15,820 bases of DNA, taken from positions 1-15,820 of the forward strand of contig JBGAGP010000107.1 of NCBI GenBank assembly GCA_044226685.1, read 5' to 3'. Source of the DNA: Dongia_A sp044226685. Lineage in GTDB: Bacteria > Pseudomonadota > Alphaproteobacteria > Dongiales > Dongiaceae. Below are positions 1 to 7,220 of the stretch, one piece after another (position 1 is the first letter of the stretch; each line of letters begins with the position of its first letter). The position numbers were made by a program, and so were the translations under genes. The notes under the pieces are model-generated. The model did no database searches. It was not told the origin of the DNA and saw nothing but the letters and a program-made list of their open reading frames with translations.

Positions 1-562
1 GAGTATTGCCGAAGAACTTGTCCAGGCTGTTGCTGAGCGGCGAGGCGTCGCTCGCCGCCCCCAGCGGCAGGGCGATCAGCAGCGCCCAGCCGGCCTGGGC
101 GGGCCGGGCTCGGAACTTCAGATTGAAGACGAACAGCGCCACCAGCAGGACCAGCGGCAGGGCCACCGCGATCCAGCCCAGCGGCCCCAGGATGTGGACC
201 AGGGCGGAAAGATTATGCACGTCCTCCGGCATGATCGGCCGGCCCAGCATCGATATCTTCAGCGCGCTGGCGACGTAGAAGACGGTGAAATAGAGCCCCT
301 GCAGCAGCAGGAACGGCCACAGCCGGCGCGAGATCCAGAACACCAGCAGCGCCAGCGCCAGGTTGAGGGCGAAATCGTACGGGACCCGCGATTCGACGAT
401 CTTGATGCCGAAGGCAGCCCAGCACAGGAAATAGGCAACGGCGTAGAAGATCGCGGTCGAGGCCACCGGCACCAGCAGGTTGCGCATCGCCCCGCCGCGG
501 CCGAGATCGGCCCGAAGCCGGCGGCGCCAGCCGCCGCGCTGCAAGAAAAGTCGTGTCGCCAT
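1..562 (-). CDS. Membrane N-terminus of probable sulfatase/LTA-synthase-like protein (partial)
   Basis: An open frame runs leftward from an ATG at 562 to the window edge with no stop (187 codons), so the C-terminal part lies outside. A GGAG lies about 10 bases upstream of this ATG; a second in-frame Met at 487 is a possible alternative start. After a short Arg-rich cytoplasmic start come four or so hydrophobic segments (roughly residues 28-48, 61-75, 80-97 and 128-145) and a further one near 155-165. The segment ALKISMLGRPIMPEDV resembles the conserved post-membrane stretch of the LTA synthase/MdoB-like phosphoglycerol transferase and membrane sulfatase families, which carry a periplasmic alkaline-phosphatase-fold domain after 4-5 helices. 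That catalytic domain is not in the window, so the family call is an inference; the reading frame itself is clear. It is transcribed divergently from the ABC importer. Confidence 0.55.
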   Translation of the reverse strand, partial: MATRLFLQRGGWRRRLRADLGRGGAMRNLLVPVASTAIFYAVAYFLCWAAFGIKIVESRVPYDFALNLALALLVFWISRRLWPFLLLQGLYFTVFYVASALKISMLGRPIMPEDVHNLSALVHILGPLGWIAVALPLVLLVALFVFNLKFRARPAQAGWALLIALPLGAASDASPLSNSLDKFFGNT

Positions 563-864
563 GAAATCTGGGCTCCGCCGCCCGCACGATCCGGTTGTGG
601 CCCGGGATAAGTCCCGAAAATTTCACCGGAATATGTCGAGGCCGTCATCGAATCGCAACAAACAACCGCGTGACGCGGCGGTGAGTTCCCGGCATCGCTG
701 GCGGCGGCGACGCCGCGCGCGACAGCCCGCGGTTGCGGCGGGCAGACAGGAATTCAAGGCCAATTCGCCCGCGGCCGGGGCAATCGCCTTGTTAAGTCTG
801 GACAAATTGACCGATCGGTCGGACAGTCGCTTCCGTAATAAATCAGAAACTGAGGAGGCACCTC
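563..864. other. Divergent intergenic region upstream of ABC importer
   Basis: This stretch of about 300 bases separates the leftward membrane-protein gene from the importer operon and must hold both promoters. I see no gene in it. It contains short GC-rich hairpins, for example CGGGA/TCCCG at 603-616, and becomes AT-richer from about 785 onward, next to the importer. The most notable element is the 12-base palindrome at 809-820. A TTGACC at 807-812 could serve as a -35 box, but I see no convincing -10 box at 16-18 bases from it. Confidence 0.5.
809..820. promoter_or_regulatory. Perfect 12-bp palindrome, candidate TetR-type operator
   Basis: GACCGATCGGTC is perfectly self-complementary and ends 44 bases before the ATG of the binding-protein gene. 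Sites of the form GACCG-N2-CGGTC are typical operators of TetR-family repressors. A TTGACC at 807-812 that could act as a -35 box overlaps it, which would suit repression. About four 12-bp palindromes are expected by chance in a window this size, so position is the main argument. No TetR gene lies in the window. Confidence 0.3.
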
Positions 865-2433
865 ATGAAACCGTTCCTGCGATCGACCCTCATGTCTTCC
901 ATGGCGGCGATCGCCCTCTTGGGAATGGCCAGCATGGCTGAGGCGGAAACGCCCAAGGACACGCTGGTCATGGCCTATGTCATCGACGACATGATCTCCC
1001 TCGACCCGGCGGAGATCTACGAGTTCACCTCGTCGGAATACATGGCCAATACCTATGACCGCCTGGTCGTCATCAACCCGGACAAGCCCTCGGAGCTGAA
1101 GCTGCAGCTGGCCGACAGCTGGTCGGTGAGCGACGACGGCAAGACCTTCACCTTCAAGCTGAAGCCGGGCCTGAAATTCCACTCGGGCAACGACATCACC
1201 GCCGAGGACGTCGAGTTCTCGATGGAGCGCTTCGTGAAGCTGGACCTCAATCCGGCCTTCATCATGAACCAGTTCGGCCTGACCAAGGACAACGTCCAGG
1301 ACAAGGTCAGCGTGGTCGATCCGCTCACCGTGCAGGTCGAGCTGGACGCCGCCTATGCGCCGAGCTTCTTCCTCAACTGCCTCAGCTACACCAGCGTCGT
1401 GATCGACAAGAAGCTGGCGATGGAGCACGAGGCCAATGGCGATTTCGGCCATGAGTGGATGAAGACCAACGAAGCCGGCTCCGGCCCCTTCATGCTGAAG
1501 AGCTGGAAGCCGAACGAATCGGTCGTGCTCGAGACCAACCAGAGCTATTGGGACGGCGTGCCGAAGATCAAGCGCGTGCTGATCAAGAACGTCACCGAAA
1601 GCGCCACGCAGCAGCTGCTGCTGCAGAAGGGCGACATCGACATCGCCCGCAACCTGACCGGCGACCAGCTGAAGGCGGTGCAGAACGATCCCAACATCAA
1701 GTTCCAGTCCTATCCGAAGGCGACGCTCTGGTACATGGGCCTCAACACGAAGAACAAGTTCCTGGGCAACAAGGATGCCCGCCAGGCGATGAAATACCTG
1801 GTGGACTACAAGGGCCTGCAGGACACCATGTTCAACGGCACCGGCGTCATCCACCAGACCTTCCTGCCGGACGGCCAGCTGGGCGCCGACAACGACACGC
1901 CGTTCACCCTCGACGTCGCCAAGGCCAAGGAACTGCTGGCCAAGGCGGGCGTGCCCAACGGCTTCGACGTGACGATGGATGTGAGCAACCGCACCGAATC
2001 GCGCGAACTCTCGGCCTCGCTGCAGAACACCATGGCGATGGCCGGCATCCACCTGATCATCAAGGTCAACGACAACAAGACGACGCTGACCAAGTATCGC
2101 GCCTCCGAGCACGATATCTATCTCGGCCAGTGGGGTTCGGACTACCAGGACCCGCACAGCAACGCGGACGGCTATCTGAACTCGCCGCTCGCCAAGCGCA
2201 ACGTGTGGCAGTCGCCCGAGCGCGAGGCCGCCGTTCTCGCGGCGCGCGACGAGAAGGACGGCACCAAGCGGGCCCAGATGTACATGGACCTGCAGAAGAT
2301 GGCCCTGGAAGAGAGCCCATACGTGATTCTCTTCCAGCAGGTGGAGACCATCGCGGTCAGGAAGAACGTCGACGGCTTCATCGTCGGCCCGACCTTCGAC
2401 CTCGACCTCTATCGCAACGTCGTCAAGAACTAG
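865..2433 (+). CDS. ABC transporter periplasmic substrate-binding protein, family 5 (peptide/nickel type)
   Basis: This is the periplasmic receptor of the importer encoded by the next four genes, delivering a peptide-like or related solute to the membrane permeases. The 522-residue length is typical of DppA/OppA/NikA proteins. A Sec signal peptide is clear: basic start, hydrophobic core at 9-23, and cleavage probably after AEA at residues 25-27. The mature part carries the family-5 pattern: LAD-SW-VSDDGKTFTFKL near 90, a GSGPF segment near 212, and WGSDYQDPHSNADGYL at 423-438, the region that closes over ligand in dipeptide receptors. The start is fixed by AGGAGG at 853-858, six bases before the ATG. 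A strong hairpin follows the stop. The ligand cannot be read from sequence; dipeptides, opines or related compounds are all possible. Confidence 0.93.
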   Translation: MKPFLRSTLMSSMAAIALLGMASMAEAETPKDTLVMAYVIDDMISLDPAEIYEFTSSEYMANTYDRLVVINPDKPSELKLQLADSWSVSDDGKTFTFKLKPGLKFHSGNDITAEDVEFSMERFVKLDLNPAFIMNQFGLTKDNVQDKVSVVDPLTVQVELDAAYAPSFFLNCLSYTSVVIDKKLAMEHEANGDFGHEWMKTNEAGSGPFMLKSWKPNESVVLETNQSYWDGVPKIKRVLIKNVTESATQQLLLQKGDIDIARNLTGDQLKAVQNDPNIKFQSYPKATLWYMGLNTKNKFLGNKDARQAMKYLVDYKGLQDTMFNGTGVIHQTFLPDGQLGADNDTPFTLDVAKAKELLAKAGVPNGFDVTMDVSNRTESRELSASLQNTMAMAGIHLIIKVNDNKTTLTKYRASEHDIYLGQWGSDYQDPHSNADGYLNSPLAKRNVWQSPEREAAVLAARDEKDGTKRAQMYMDLQKMALEESPYVILFQQVETIAVRKNVDGFIVGPTFDLDLYRNVVKN

Positions 2434-2440
2434 GCTGGGA

Positions 2441-2476
2441 GAACGCCCCGGGCACGTGAAGGTGCCCGGGGCGTTC
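2441..2476 (+). terminator. 15-bp perfect hairpin after binding-protein gene
   Basis: GAACGCCCCGGGCAC (2441-2455) pairs perfectly with 2462-2476 around a six-base loop, starting seven bases after the stop codon. No T-run follows, so it is not a textbook intrinsic terminator. It more likely works as an mRNA 3'-end stabiliser or partial terminator, so that the receptor is made in excess over the permeases. That arrangement is common in binding-protein-dependent ABC operons. Confidence 0.7.
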
Positions 2477-2554
2477 GTTCCAGCGAGTTTGATCCGCGCT
2501 ATGGCATCTGCGGGCTTCGAGAGTGAACTGTACGGCTGCAGCATACTCGCTGAG

Positions 2555-2745
2555 CCCCTTCCCCCCTTGCGGGGGAAGGTGGGGATGGGGGGTGTTGCAG
2601 CGCCGGGTCTAGCTGGTATTTGCCTTCGCTCGTATCGCCTGCGGCGATGCGCGCCCGAGGCACGCGCTACCCCCCATCCGGCTGCGCCTAGGCTCGCCGT
2701 GCTCGCCAAGGCTCCGCTGCCTTCCCCCACAAGGGGGGAAGGATT
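2555..2745. repeat. Intergenic inverted-repeat element A (CCTTCCCCC type)
   Basis: An element of about 190 bases bounded by near-identical hairpins: CCTTCCCCC/GGGGGAAGG at 2557-2579 and again at 2720-2742. Inside them GGATGGGGGGT (2583-2593) pairs with ACCCCCCATCC (2669-2679), so the whole element can fold into one long palindrome. Translated, it gives the SPLVGEG-like strings that such repeats contribute to spurious proteins in many proteobacterial genomes. The 3' arm of the last hairpin contains the likely ribosome-binding site of the next gene. It has no transposase and would be mobilised, if at all, in trans. Confidence 0.8.
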
Positions 2746-2751
2746 GGCTGG

Positions 2752-3753
2752 ATGAAGTCCGTCCTCCGCGTCGCCGTTTCGATCGCGACGACCCTGCTGG
2801 GTCTGCTGGTGGTGACCTTCGTCATCAGCCGCCTGCTGCCGGCCGACCCGGTGCTGGCGGTGGTCGGCGACCACGCCTCCGAATCGACCATCGAGGCGGC
2901 GCGCATCCGCCTCGGCCTCGACAAGCCGATCCTGGTGCAGTTCTGGATCTACCTCACCGACGTGCTGCGCGGCGATCTCGGCAATTCGATCCGTACCAAC
3001 CTGCCGATCAGCCAGGAGCTGGCGCGGGTGTTCCCGGCGACGCTGGAGCTGGCCACGCTCGGCACCATCATCGGCGTCCTCATCGGCATCCCGCTTGGCG
3101 TGCTGGCGGCCATTCGCAAGGACACCCTCATCGATCACGTGGTCCGCTTCGTCGGCCTGATCGGCTATTCGGTGCCGATCTTCTGGCTCGGCCTGATGGG
3201 CCTGCTGATCCTCTATTTCAAGCTCGACTGGCTGCCTGGACCGGGGCGCCTCGACTTCGGCTACGAGGACCTGGTGACGCCGGTCACCGGCCTGATGACG
3301 GTCGACACCCTCATCGCCGGCGACATGGAGATGTTCCGCAATGCGCTCGGCCACATCATCATGCCGGCCTCGCTGCTCGGCTATTTCTCGCTCGCCTATA
3401 TCAGCCGCATGACCCGCTCGCTGATGCTGGGCCAGTTGCGCCAGGAATACATCCTGACCGCGCGGGTCAAGGGCGTCAGCGAGATGCGGGTGATCTGGCG
3501 CCACGCCATGCGCAACATCCTGGTGCCGCTGCTGACCGTCATCGCGCTTTCCTACGGCAATTTGCTGGAAGGCTCGGTGCTGACCGAGACGGTCTTCGCC
3601 TGGCGCGGCCTCGGCCTCTACATCACTGATTCGATCTTCGGCCAGGACATGCCCGCCGTGCTCGGCGGCACCATCGTGGTCGGTGCCATCTTCATCGTCA
3701 TCAACATGCTGACCGACGTCGCCTACCGCGTGCTCGATCCGAGGGCGAAATGA
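2752..3753 (+). CDS. ABC transporter permease, DppB/OppB type
   Basis: First inner-membrane permease of the importer, 333 residues. It begins with the canonical N-terminal helix of the DppB family (about 8-27), followed by a periplasmic segment with the usual RIRLGLDKPILVQF pattern and then about five more membrane segments. The ATPase-coupling EAA loop lies around residues 235-258 (ARVKGVSEMRVIWRHAMRN). Near the C-terminus, FAWRGLGLYITDSI is the family's conserved pattern. The ATG at 2752 has AAGGA eight bases upstream, but that sequence lies in the hairpin arm of repeat element A. The gene is in the same direction as the receptor and the other transporter genes and is surely co-transcribed, though separated from both neighbours by repeat elements. 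It works as a heterodimer with the next permease. Confidence 0.94.
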   Translation: MKSVLRVAVSIATTLLGLLVVTFVISRLLPADPVLAVVGDHASESTIEAARIRLGLDKPILVQFWIYLTDVLRGDLGNSIRTNLPISQELARVFPATLELATLGTIIGVLIGIPLGVLAAIRKDTLIDHVVRFVGLIGYSVPIFWLGLMGLLILYFKLDWLPGPGRLDFGYEDLVTPVTGLMTVDTLIAGDMEMFRNALGHIIMPASLLGYFSLAYISRMTRSLMLGQLRQEYILTARVKGVSEMRVIWRHAMRNILVPLLTVIALSYGNLLEGSVLTETVFAWRGLGLYITDSIFGQDMPAVLGGTIVVGAIFIVINMLTDVAYRVLDPRAK

Positions 3754-3914
3754 TGATGATCTTCGCCACGCCGCTGTCAGGTCCCCTCCACCGGAACGAG
3801 GCAGGGTTAGGGAGGGGGCAGCCGCGCCCCGCTGCCCGACACGCATCGCTCGCTGCCCCCACGCCCGCCCTCCCCCCTTCGGGTGGAGGGAGTTGCGAGG
3901 AGAGGGCATCATGA
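3750..3914 (+). CDS. Bridging small open frame across repeat B (54 codons, probably coupling only)
   Basis: A frame opens with ATGATGATG whose first ATG overlaps the stop of the upstream permease gene by four bases (ATGA at 3750-3753), and it ends in TGA overlapping the ATG of the next permease gene (ATGA at 3911-3914). It reads through the repeat element without a stop and encodes a Pro/Gly/Ala-rich 54-residue peptide that I do not recognise. Protein function is unlikely. The frame could let ribosomes finishing the first permease travel through the repeat and re-initiate on the second. This is inference; GC-rich DNA has few stops, so chance is a real alternative. Confidence 0.25.
   Translation: MMMIFATPLSGPLHRNEAGLGRGQPRPAARHASLAAPTPALPPSGGGSCEERAS
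3778..3893. repeat. Intergenic inverted-repeat element B
   Basis: An element of about 115 bases with nested inverted repeats: CCCTCCACC (3784-3792) pairs with GGTGGAGGG (3882-3890), and GGGGGCAGC (3814-3822) pairs with GCTGCCCCC (3852-3860). It is of the same general GC-rich type as element A but not a close copy. It fills the gap between the two permease genes and ends just before the GAGGAG ribosome-binding site of the second. Confidence 0.75.
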
Positions 3915-4834
3915 GCGACTGGGCCGCCGCATTGACCCCGCCGAACTGGCGCCGCTGGCTGCTGGACGCGACGCCGCATTCGCGGCTGCAGGCGCGACTG
4001 AGCCGCGCCTATCTGGGCTGGCTCGCCTTCACCCGCAATCCGCTGGCCATGCTGGGCCTGCTGATCTTCATCGTGCTGATCGGGATGGCGTTCCTTGCCC
4101 CCGTCGTCACCTGGCACAGCCCCATCGCCGGCGATCTCGGCCAGCGCCTGCTGCCGCCGGGCGAGGATTACTGGCTCGGTACCGACGGCCAGGGCCGCGA
4201 CATCTGGAGCCGCATCGTCTACGGCTCGCGCACCACGCTGCTCATCATCTTCATGGTGGCGGTGACCGCCGCCCCGATGGGCATCGTCATCGGCGCCACG
4301 GCGGGATATGTCGGCGGCTGGGTCGAGCGCGTGCTGATGCGCATCACCGACGCCTTCCTCGCCTTCCCCAAGCTGGTCCTGGCGCTCGCCTTCGCTGCGG
4401 CGCTGGGCCCGGGCATCGAGAACGCGGTGCTGGCCATCGCGCTCACCGCCTGGCCGCCCTATGCGCGCATCGCGCGGGCGGAGACGCTGACCGTGCGCAA
4501 CACCGACTACGTCGCCGCGGCGCGCATCAGCGGCGCCAGCGCGCTGCGCGTCCTGATCGGCCACATCATGCCGATGTGCATGCCCTCGCTCATCGTCCGC
4601 GTCTCGCTCGACATGGCCGGCGTGATCCTGATCGCGGCCGGCCTCGGCTTCCTCGGCGTCGGCGTCGCCCCGCCGCAGCCGGAATGGGGCGCCATGGTGT
4701 CGGACGGCCGCGCGCAGATCCTGGAGCAATGGTGGGTCTGCACCTATCCCGGCATCGCCATTTTCATCGTCAGCCTCGGCTTCAACCTGATCGGCGACGG
4801 GCTGCGCGACGTGCTCGACCCGCGGGACAGCTAG
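3911..4834 (+). CDS. ABC transporter permease, DppC/OppC type
   Basis: Second inner-membrane permease, 307 residues. It shows the OppC-type N-terminal domain: a cytoplasmic start, RNPLAMLGLLIFIVLIGM as the first membrane helix near residues 45-64, then the diagnostic LGTDGQGRDIWSRIVYGSRT around 92-112. The EAA coupling loop follows near 198-225 (ARISGASALRVLIGH). The C-terminus GLRDVLDPRDS is the usual family ending. I start it at 3911 rather than at an in-frame ATG at 3893, because GAGGAG at 3897-3902 gives a good ribosome-binding site eight bases ahead and homologues begin with a similar short cytoplasmic segment. It pairs with the preceding permease; the ATPase gene follows 11 bases after its stop. 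Confidence 0.94.
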   Translation: MSDWAAALTPPNWRRWLLDATPHSRLQARLSRAYLGWLAFTRNPLAMLGLLIFIVLIGMAFLAPVVTWHSPIAGDLGQRLLPPGEDYWLGTDGQGRDIWSRIVYGSRTTLLIIFMVAVTAAPMGIVIGATAGYVGGWVERVLMRITDAFLAFPKLVLALAFAAALGPGIENAVLAIALTAWPPYARIARAETLTVRNTDYVAAARISGASALRVLIGHIMPMCMPSLIVRVSLDMAGVILIAAGLGFLGVGVAPPQPEWGAMVSDGRAQILEQWWVCTYPGIAIFIVSLGFNLIGDGLRDVLDPRDS

Positions 4835-4845
4835 GAGACGGCCGG

Positions 4846-5682
4846 ATGAGCACCGAAACCATCCTGGAAGTCGAGAAGCTGAACATCCGGTTCAAGACGC
4901 CGGTCGGCGTCGTCCATGCGGTGCGCGACGTCAGCTTCAGCATGGGGCGCGAGAAGCTCGCCATCGTCGGCGAATCCGGCTCCGGCAAGTCGCAGACCGG
5001 CCGCGCCATCCTGGGCCTCAGCGAAGGCAGGGTGACGGCGCAGAAGCTGGCCTTCCACGGGCAGAACCTGCTCGGCCTCTCGCCCGCGGAATGGCGCAGC
5101 ATCCGCGGCAAGCGCATCGCCATGGTGATGCAGGACCCGAAATATTCGCTCAACCCCGTGATGACGGTGGGCGAGCAATTGCTGGAGGCCTGCCGCGACC
5201 AGTATTCCGGCGCCGCGGCGCGGGAACACGCCCTTGGCATGCTGGGCGCGGTGCGCATCCGCGATCCCGAGCGCGTCTACCGCGCCTGGCCGCACGAACT
5301 TTCCGGCGGCATGGGCCAGCGCGTCATGATCGCCATGATGCTGATGGCCGAGCCCGAGCTGCTGATCGCCGACGAGCCGACCTCGGCGCTGGACGTCACC
5401 GTGCGGCTGCAGGTGCTGGCGATCCTCGACGACCTGGTGAAGACGCGCAACATGGGCCTCATCTTCATCAGCCACGACCTCAACCTGGTGCGCACCTTCT
5501 GTGACCGGGCGCTGGTCATGTATGCGGGCCAGGTGCTGGAGACGGTGACGGCGCGGGACATCGAGCACGCGAAGCATCCGTACACCCAAGGTCTGCTCGC
5601 CTGCCCGCCGGAGATCGACCATCGCCGCGAGCGGCTGCCGACCCTGCAGCGCGATCCGCGCTGGATGGAGCCGGTGGCATGA
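4846..5682 (+). CDS. ABC transporter ATPase, DppD/OppD-like (short form)
   Basis: Cytoplasmic ATPase of the importer, 278 residues. All nucleotide-binding motifs are intact: Walker A GESGSGKS at 42-49, Q-loop MVMQDP near 93-98, signature LSGGMGQR at 152-159, Walker B LLIADEP at 172-178 with D176 and E177, and switch His210 in ISHDL. The C-terminal HPYTQGLL segment marks the oligopeptide/nickel class. The tail after it is only about 30 residues, so the protein is some 40-50 residues shorter than typical DppD and closer in length to NikD-type ATPases. The ATG follows AGGAG (4833-4837), with the preceding stop just upstream. Its end overlaps the next gene by four bases (ATGA), indicating tight co-translation of the two ATPases. 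Confidence 0.93.
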   Translation: MSTETILEVEKLNIRFKTPVGVVHAVRDVSFSMGREKLAIVGESGSGKSQTGRAILGLSEGRVTAQKLAFHGQNLLGLSPAEWRSIRGKRIAMVMQDPKYSLNPVMTVGEQLLEACRDQYSGAAAREHALGMLGAVRIRDPERVYRAWPHELSGGMGQRVMIAMMLMAEPELLIADEPTSALDVTVRLQVLAILDDLVKTRNMGLIFISHDLNLVRTFCDRALVMYAGQVLETVTARDIEHAKHPYTQGLLACPPEIDHRRERLPTLQRDPRWMEPVA

Positions 5683-6479
5683 GCGGCACGACGGACCCCG
5701 GGCCGATCATCGCCGTCGACCAGCTGTCGATCAGCTTCGGGCTTGGCGCCGACCGCGTCGACGCGGTGAAGAACGTCAGCTTCACCGTGGCGCCGGGCGA
5801 GAGTTTCGGCCTGGTCGGCGAATCCGGTTCCGGCAAGTCCACCATCCTGCGGGCGCTGGCCGGGCTCAACGACCATTGGACCGGCAGCATGCGCATCGGC
5901 GGCCACCAGGTCAGCCGCAGGCGGCCGCCGGAGCTGCGCCGCATGGTGCAGATGGTGTTCCAGGACCCCTACGGCTCGCTGCATCCCAAGCATACCGTCG
6001 ACCGCATCCTGAGCGAGCCGCTGGTGATCCATGGCTTCGACGATGTCGAGGCGCGCGTGCGCAGCGCGCTCGACCAGGTCGGCCTCGGCCCCACTTTCCG
6101 CTTCCGCTACCCGCACCAGATTTCCGGCGGGCAACGCCAGCGCGTCGCCATCGCCCGCGCCCTTATCCTGCGGCCGCAGGTGGTGCTGCTGGACGAGCCC
6201 ACCTCGGCGCTCGACGTCTCGATCCAGGCGGAGGTGCTGAACCTGCTGGCCGACCTGCGCCGCGACCTCGGCCTCACCTATATCCTGGTCAGCCACGACC
6301 TCGGCGTCGTGTCGCATCTCTGCGCCCGGCTGTCCATCATGCGCACGGGAGAGATCGTCGAGACCGCCAGCGCCGGCGAGCTGAGCGAAGGCCGCCTGCA
6401 GCACGCCTATTCGCGGCAATTGCTGGTCGCCAGCCGCGGCTACGACCGCGACGCGATCGCCGCGTTCGGCGATTTCTGA
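5679..6479 (+). CDS. ABC transporter ATPase, DppF/OppF-like
   Basis: Second ATPase of the importer, 266 residues, forming a heterodimer with the preceding one. Walker A GESGSGKST is at 47-55, the Q-loop MVFQDPYGSLHPKHTV near 92-107 is the DppF/OppF version, the signature ISGGQRQRVAIARAL starts at 148, Walker B ends in DEP at 172-174, and the switch His is at 206. The C-terminus is short and lacks the long oligopeptide-class extension, again resembling NikE-size proteins. It overlaps the previous gene by ATGA. It is the last gene of the operon: a palindromic repeat follows, then a convergent regulator gene. Confidence 0.93.
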   Translation: MSGTTDPGPIIAVDQLSISFGLGADRVDAVKNVSFTVAPGESFGLVGESGSGKSTILRALAGLNDHWTGSMRIGGHQVSRRRPPELRRMVQMVFQDPYGSLHPKHTVDRILSEPLVIHGFDDVEARVRSALDQVGLGPTFRFRYPHQISGGQRQRVAIARALILRPQVVLLDEPTSALDVSIQAEVLNLLADLRRDLGLTYILVSHDLGVVSHLCARLSIMRTGEIVETASAGELSEGRLQHAYSRQLLVASRGYDRDAIAAFGDF

Positions 6480-6503
6480 GACGCGCCCGCTCAGGCTATT
6501 CCA

Positions 6504-6621
6504 CACCCGTCATCCCGGCCTTGAGCCGGGATCCATCGCGCCACCGCACGGGCAGCGCAAACCTTCCGAAGGTTCTAGGAGCGGATACATGGACCCCGGC
6601 TCAAGGCCGGGGTGACGGGTG
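6504..6621. repeat. Palindromic intergenic repeat C, possible operon end
   Basis: Outer arms CACCCGTCA (6504-6512) and TGACGGGTG (6613-6621) are perfectly complementary. Inside them a CCCGGCCTTGAGCCGGG-type stem near 6513-6530 matches CCCCGGCTCAAGGCCGGGG near 6594-6612. A small central hairpin AACCTTC/GAAGGTT is at 6560-6574. The layout is that of the common alphaproteobacterial repeat built on TCATCCCGGCCTTGAGCCGG. It lies between the end of the importer operon and the convergent regulator gene and could block or end transcription from both sides. Confidence 0.85.
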
Positions 6622-6691
6622 ACGTGTTCGAGCCAACTCGGCGCGGGCTGTCCGGGGTTACGAACTGAAACTCGATATCCCAACCACGCCT

Positions 6692-7135
6692 CTACGACCG
6701 TTCGAACATCGTCGAGAGCAGGATGGCCGAGGTGGTGCGGGTGATGCCGGGGAGGCGGCCGATGCGGGTCAGCACCTCGTCCAGATGCGCGGCGGTGGAG
6801 GCGCGGACCAGGGCGACGGCGTCATAGACGCCGGAGACCGTGTAGCAGCTGGAGACTTCCGGCAGGCCCTTCAAGGAGGCCATGGCGCGGTCCTGGAACT
6901 TGGGGTCGAGGGTCAGCAGCACATGGGCGGAGACGCCGGGATGCTCGGTGGTTTCGCCCAGCACGATGGTGTAGCCGGTGATGACGCTGTCCCGTTCCAG
7001 GCGTTTCAGCCGTTCCTGCACGGCGCTGCGGGAGAGGCCGAGATGGCGGCCCAAGGCGGCGGTCGGCATGCGGGCATTGGCGCGGAGCAGCGAGATCAGA
7101 CGCCGGTCGGTGTCGTCCAGATTGCGTTTCGCCAT
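6692..7135 (-). CDS. Lrp/AsnC-family transcriptional regulator
   Basis: A 147-residue DNA-binding regulator of standard Lrp/AsnC length. The N-terminal winged helix-turn-helix begins LDDTDRRLISLLRANARM and continues through GLSRSAVQERLKRLE, the recognition helix region (about residues 21-52). The C-terminal part (about 65-143) is the RAM ligand-binding and oligomerisation domain, including VSGVYDAVALV. Such proteins form dimers to octamers that bend DNA and usually sense an amino acid. The start at 7135 has GGGGA a few bases upstream. The gene is divergent from the dehydrogenase gene at 7286, the usual layout for a local regulator of an amino-acid catabolic gene that also represses itself. 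The ligand is not readable; lysine is a reasonable guess from the partner gene. Confidence 0.92.
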   Translation of the reverse strand: MAKRNLDDTDRRLISLLRANARMPTAALGRHLGLSRSAVQERLKRLERDSVITGYTIVLGETTEHPGVSAHVLLTLDPKFQDRAMASLKGLPEVSSCYTVSGVYDAVALVRASTAAHLDEVLTRIGRLPGITRTTSAILLSTMFERS

Positions 7136-7170
7136 GTGTCCCCGTCGTTTCGCCGGCCCCGTGCCTGCTT

Positions 7171-7214
7171 TTTATACTTTCGCCGGCTTAAGGCAAGCCC
7201 TGCACGCGCTTAAG
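7171..7214. promoter_or_regulatory. Divergent promoter region with twin GCTTAAGG boxes
   Basis: Two copies of GCTTAAGG, each centred on CTTAAG (7187-7192 and 7209-7214), are spaced exactly 22 bases apart, about two helical turns, as expected for side-by-side binding by an Lrp/AsnC oligomer. Next to them is the only AT-rich patch of the gap: TATACT at 7173-7178 could be a rightward -10 box, and on the other strand TATAAA (7171-7176) could serve the regulator gene. No strong -35 box is visible for either direction. The boxes lie downstream of the possible rightward -10, which would suit repression of the dehydrogenase. Confidence 0.4.
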
Positions 7215-7220
7215 GTCGGC

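Larger units (their letters stand above)
2434..2751. other. 318-base gap inside the importer operon
   Basis: The gap between the receptor gene and the first permease gene holds the strong hairpin at 2441-2476 and, from about 2555, an inverted-repeat element that runs almost to the permease start. I see no convincing independent gene. An open frame starting with GTG at 2456 crosses the whole gap and ends in an ATGA overlap with the permease start; its translation is repeat-derived (motifs such as LPSPTRGEG) and it is probably not a functional protein. No second promoter is evident. Confidence 0.6.

Noticed and set aside
2456..2755. 99-codon frame between the receptor and first permease genes as a real protein gene
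   Set aside because: It begins with GTG in the loop of the terminator-like hairpin and its translation is the typical product of this repeat class; kept only as a possible coupling frame.
754..3912. 1052-codon open frame on the minus strand across the receptor and first permease genes
   Set aside because: It is antisense to two clear family members, is Asp/His/Arg-rich in the way GC-rich shadows are, and includes the translated repeat A. No domain is visible.
3883..4845. Long frame fused upstream of the first ATPase gene (599 codons)
   Set aside because: The first ~320 codons are the second permease read out of frame; the ATPase homology begins only at 4846, which has its own ribosome-binding site.
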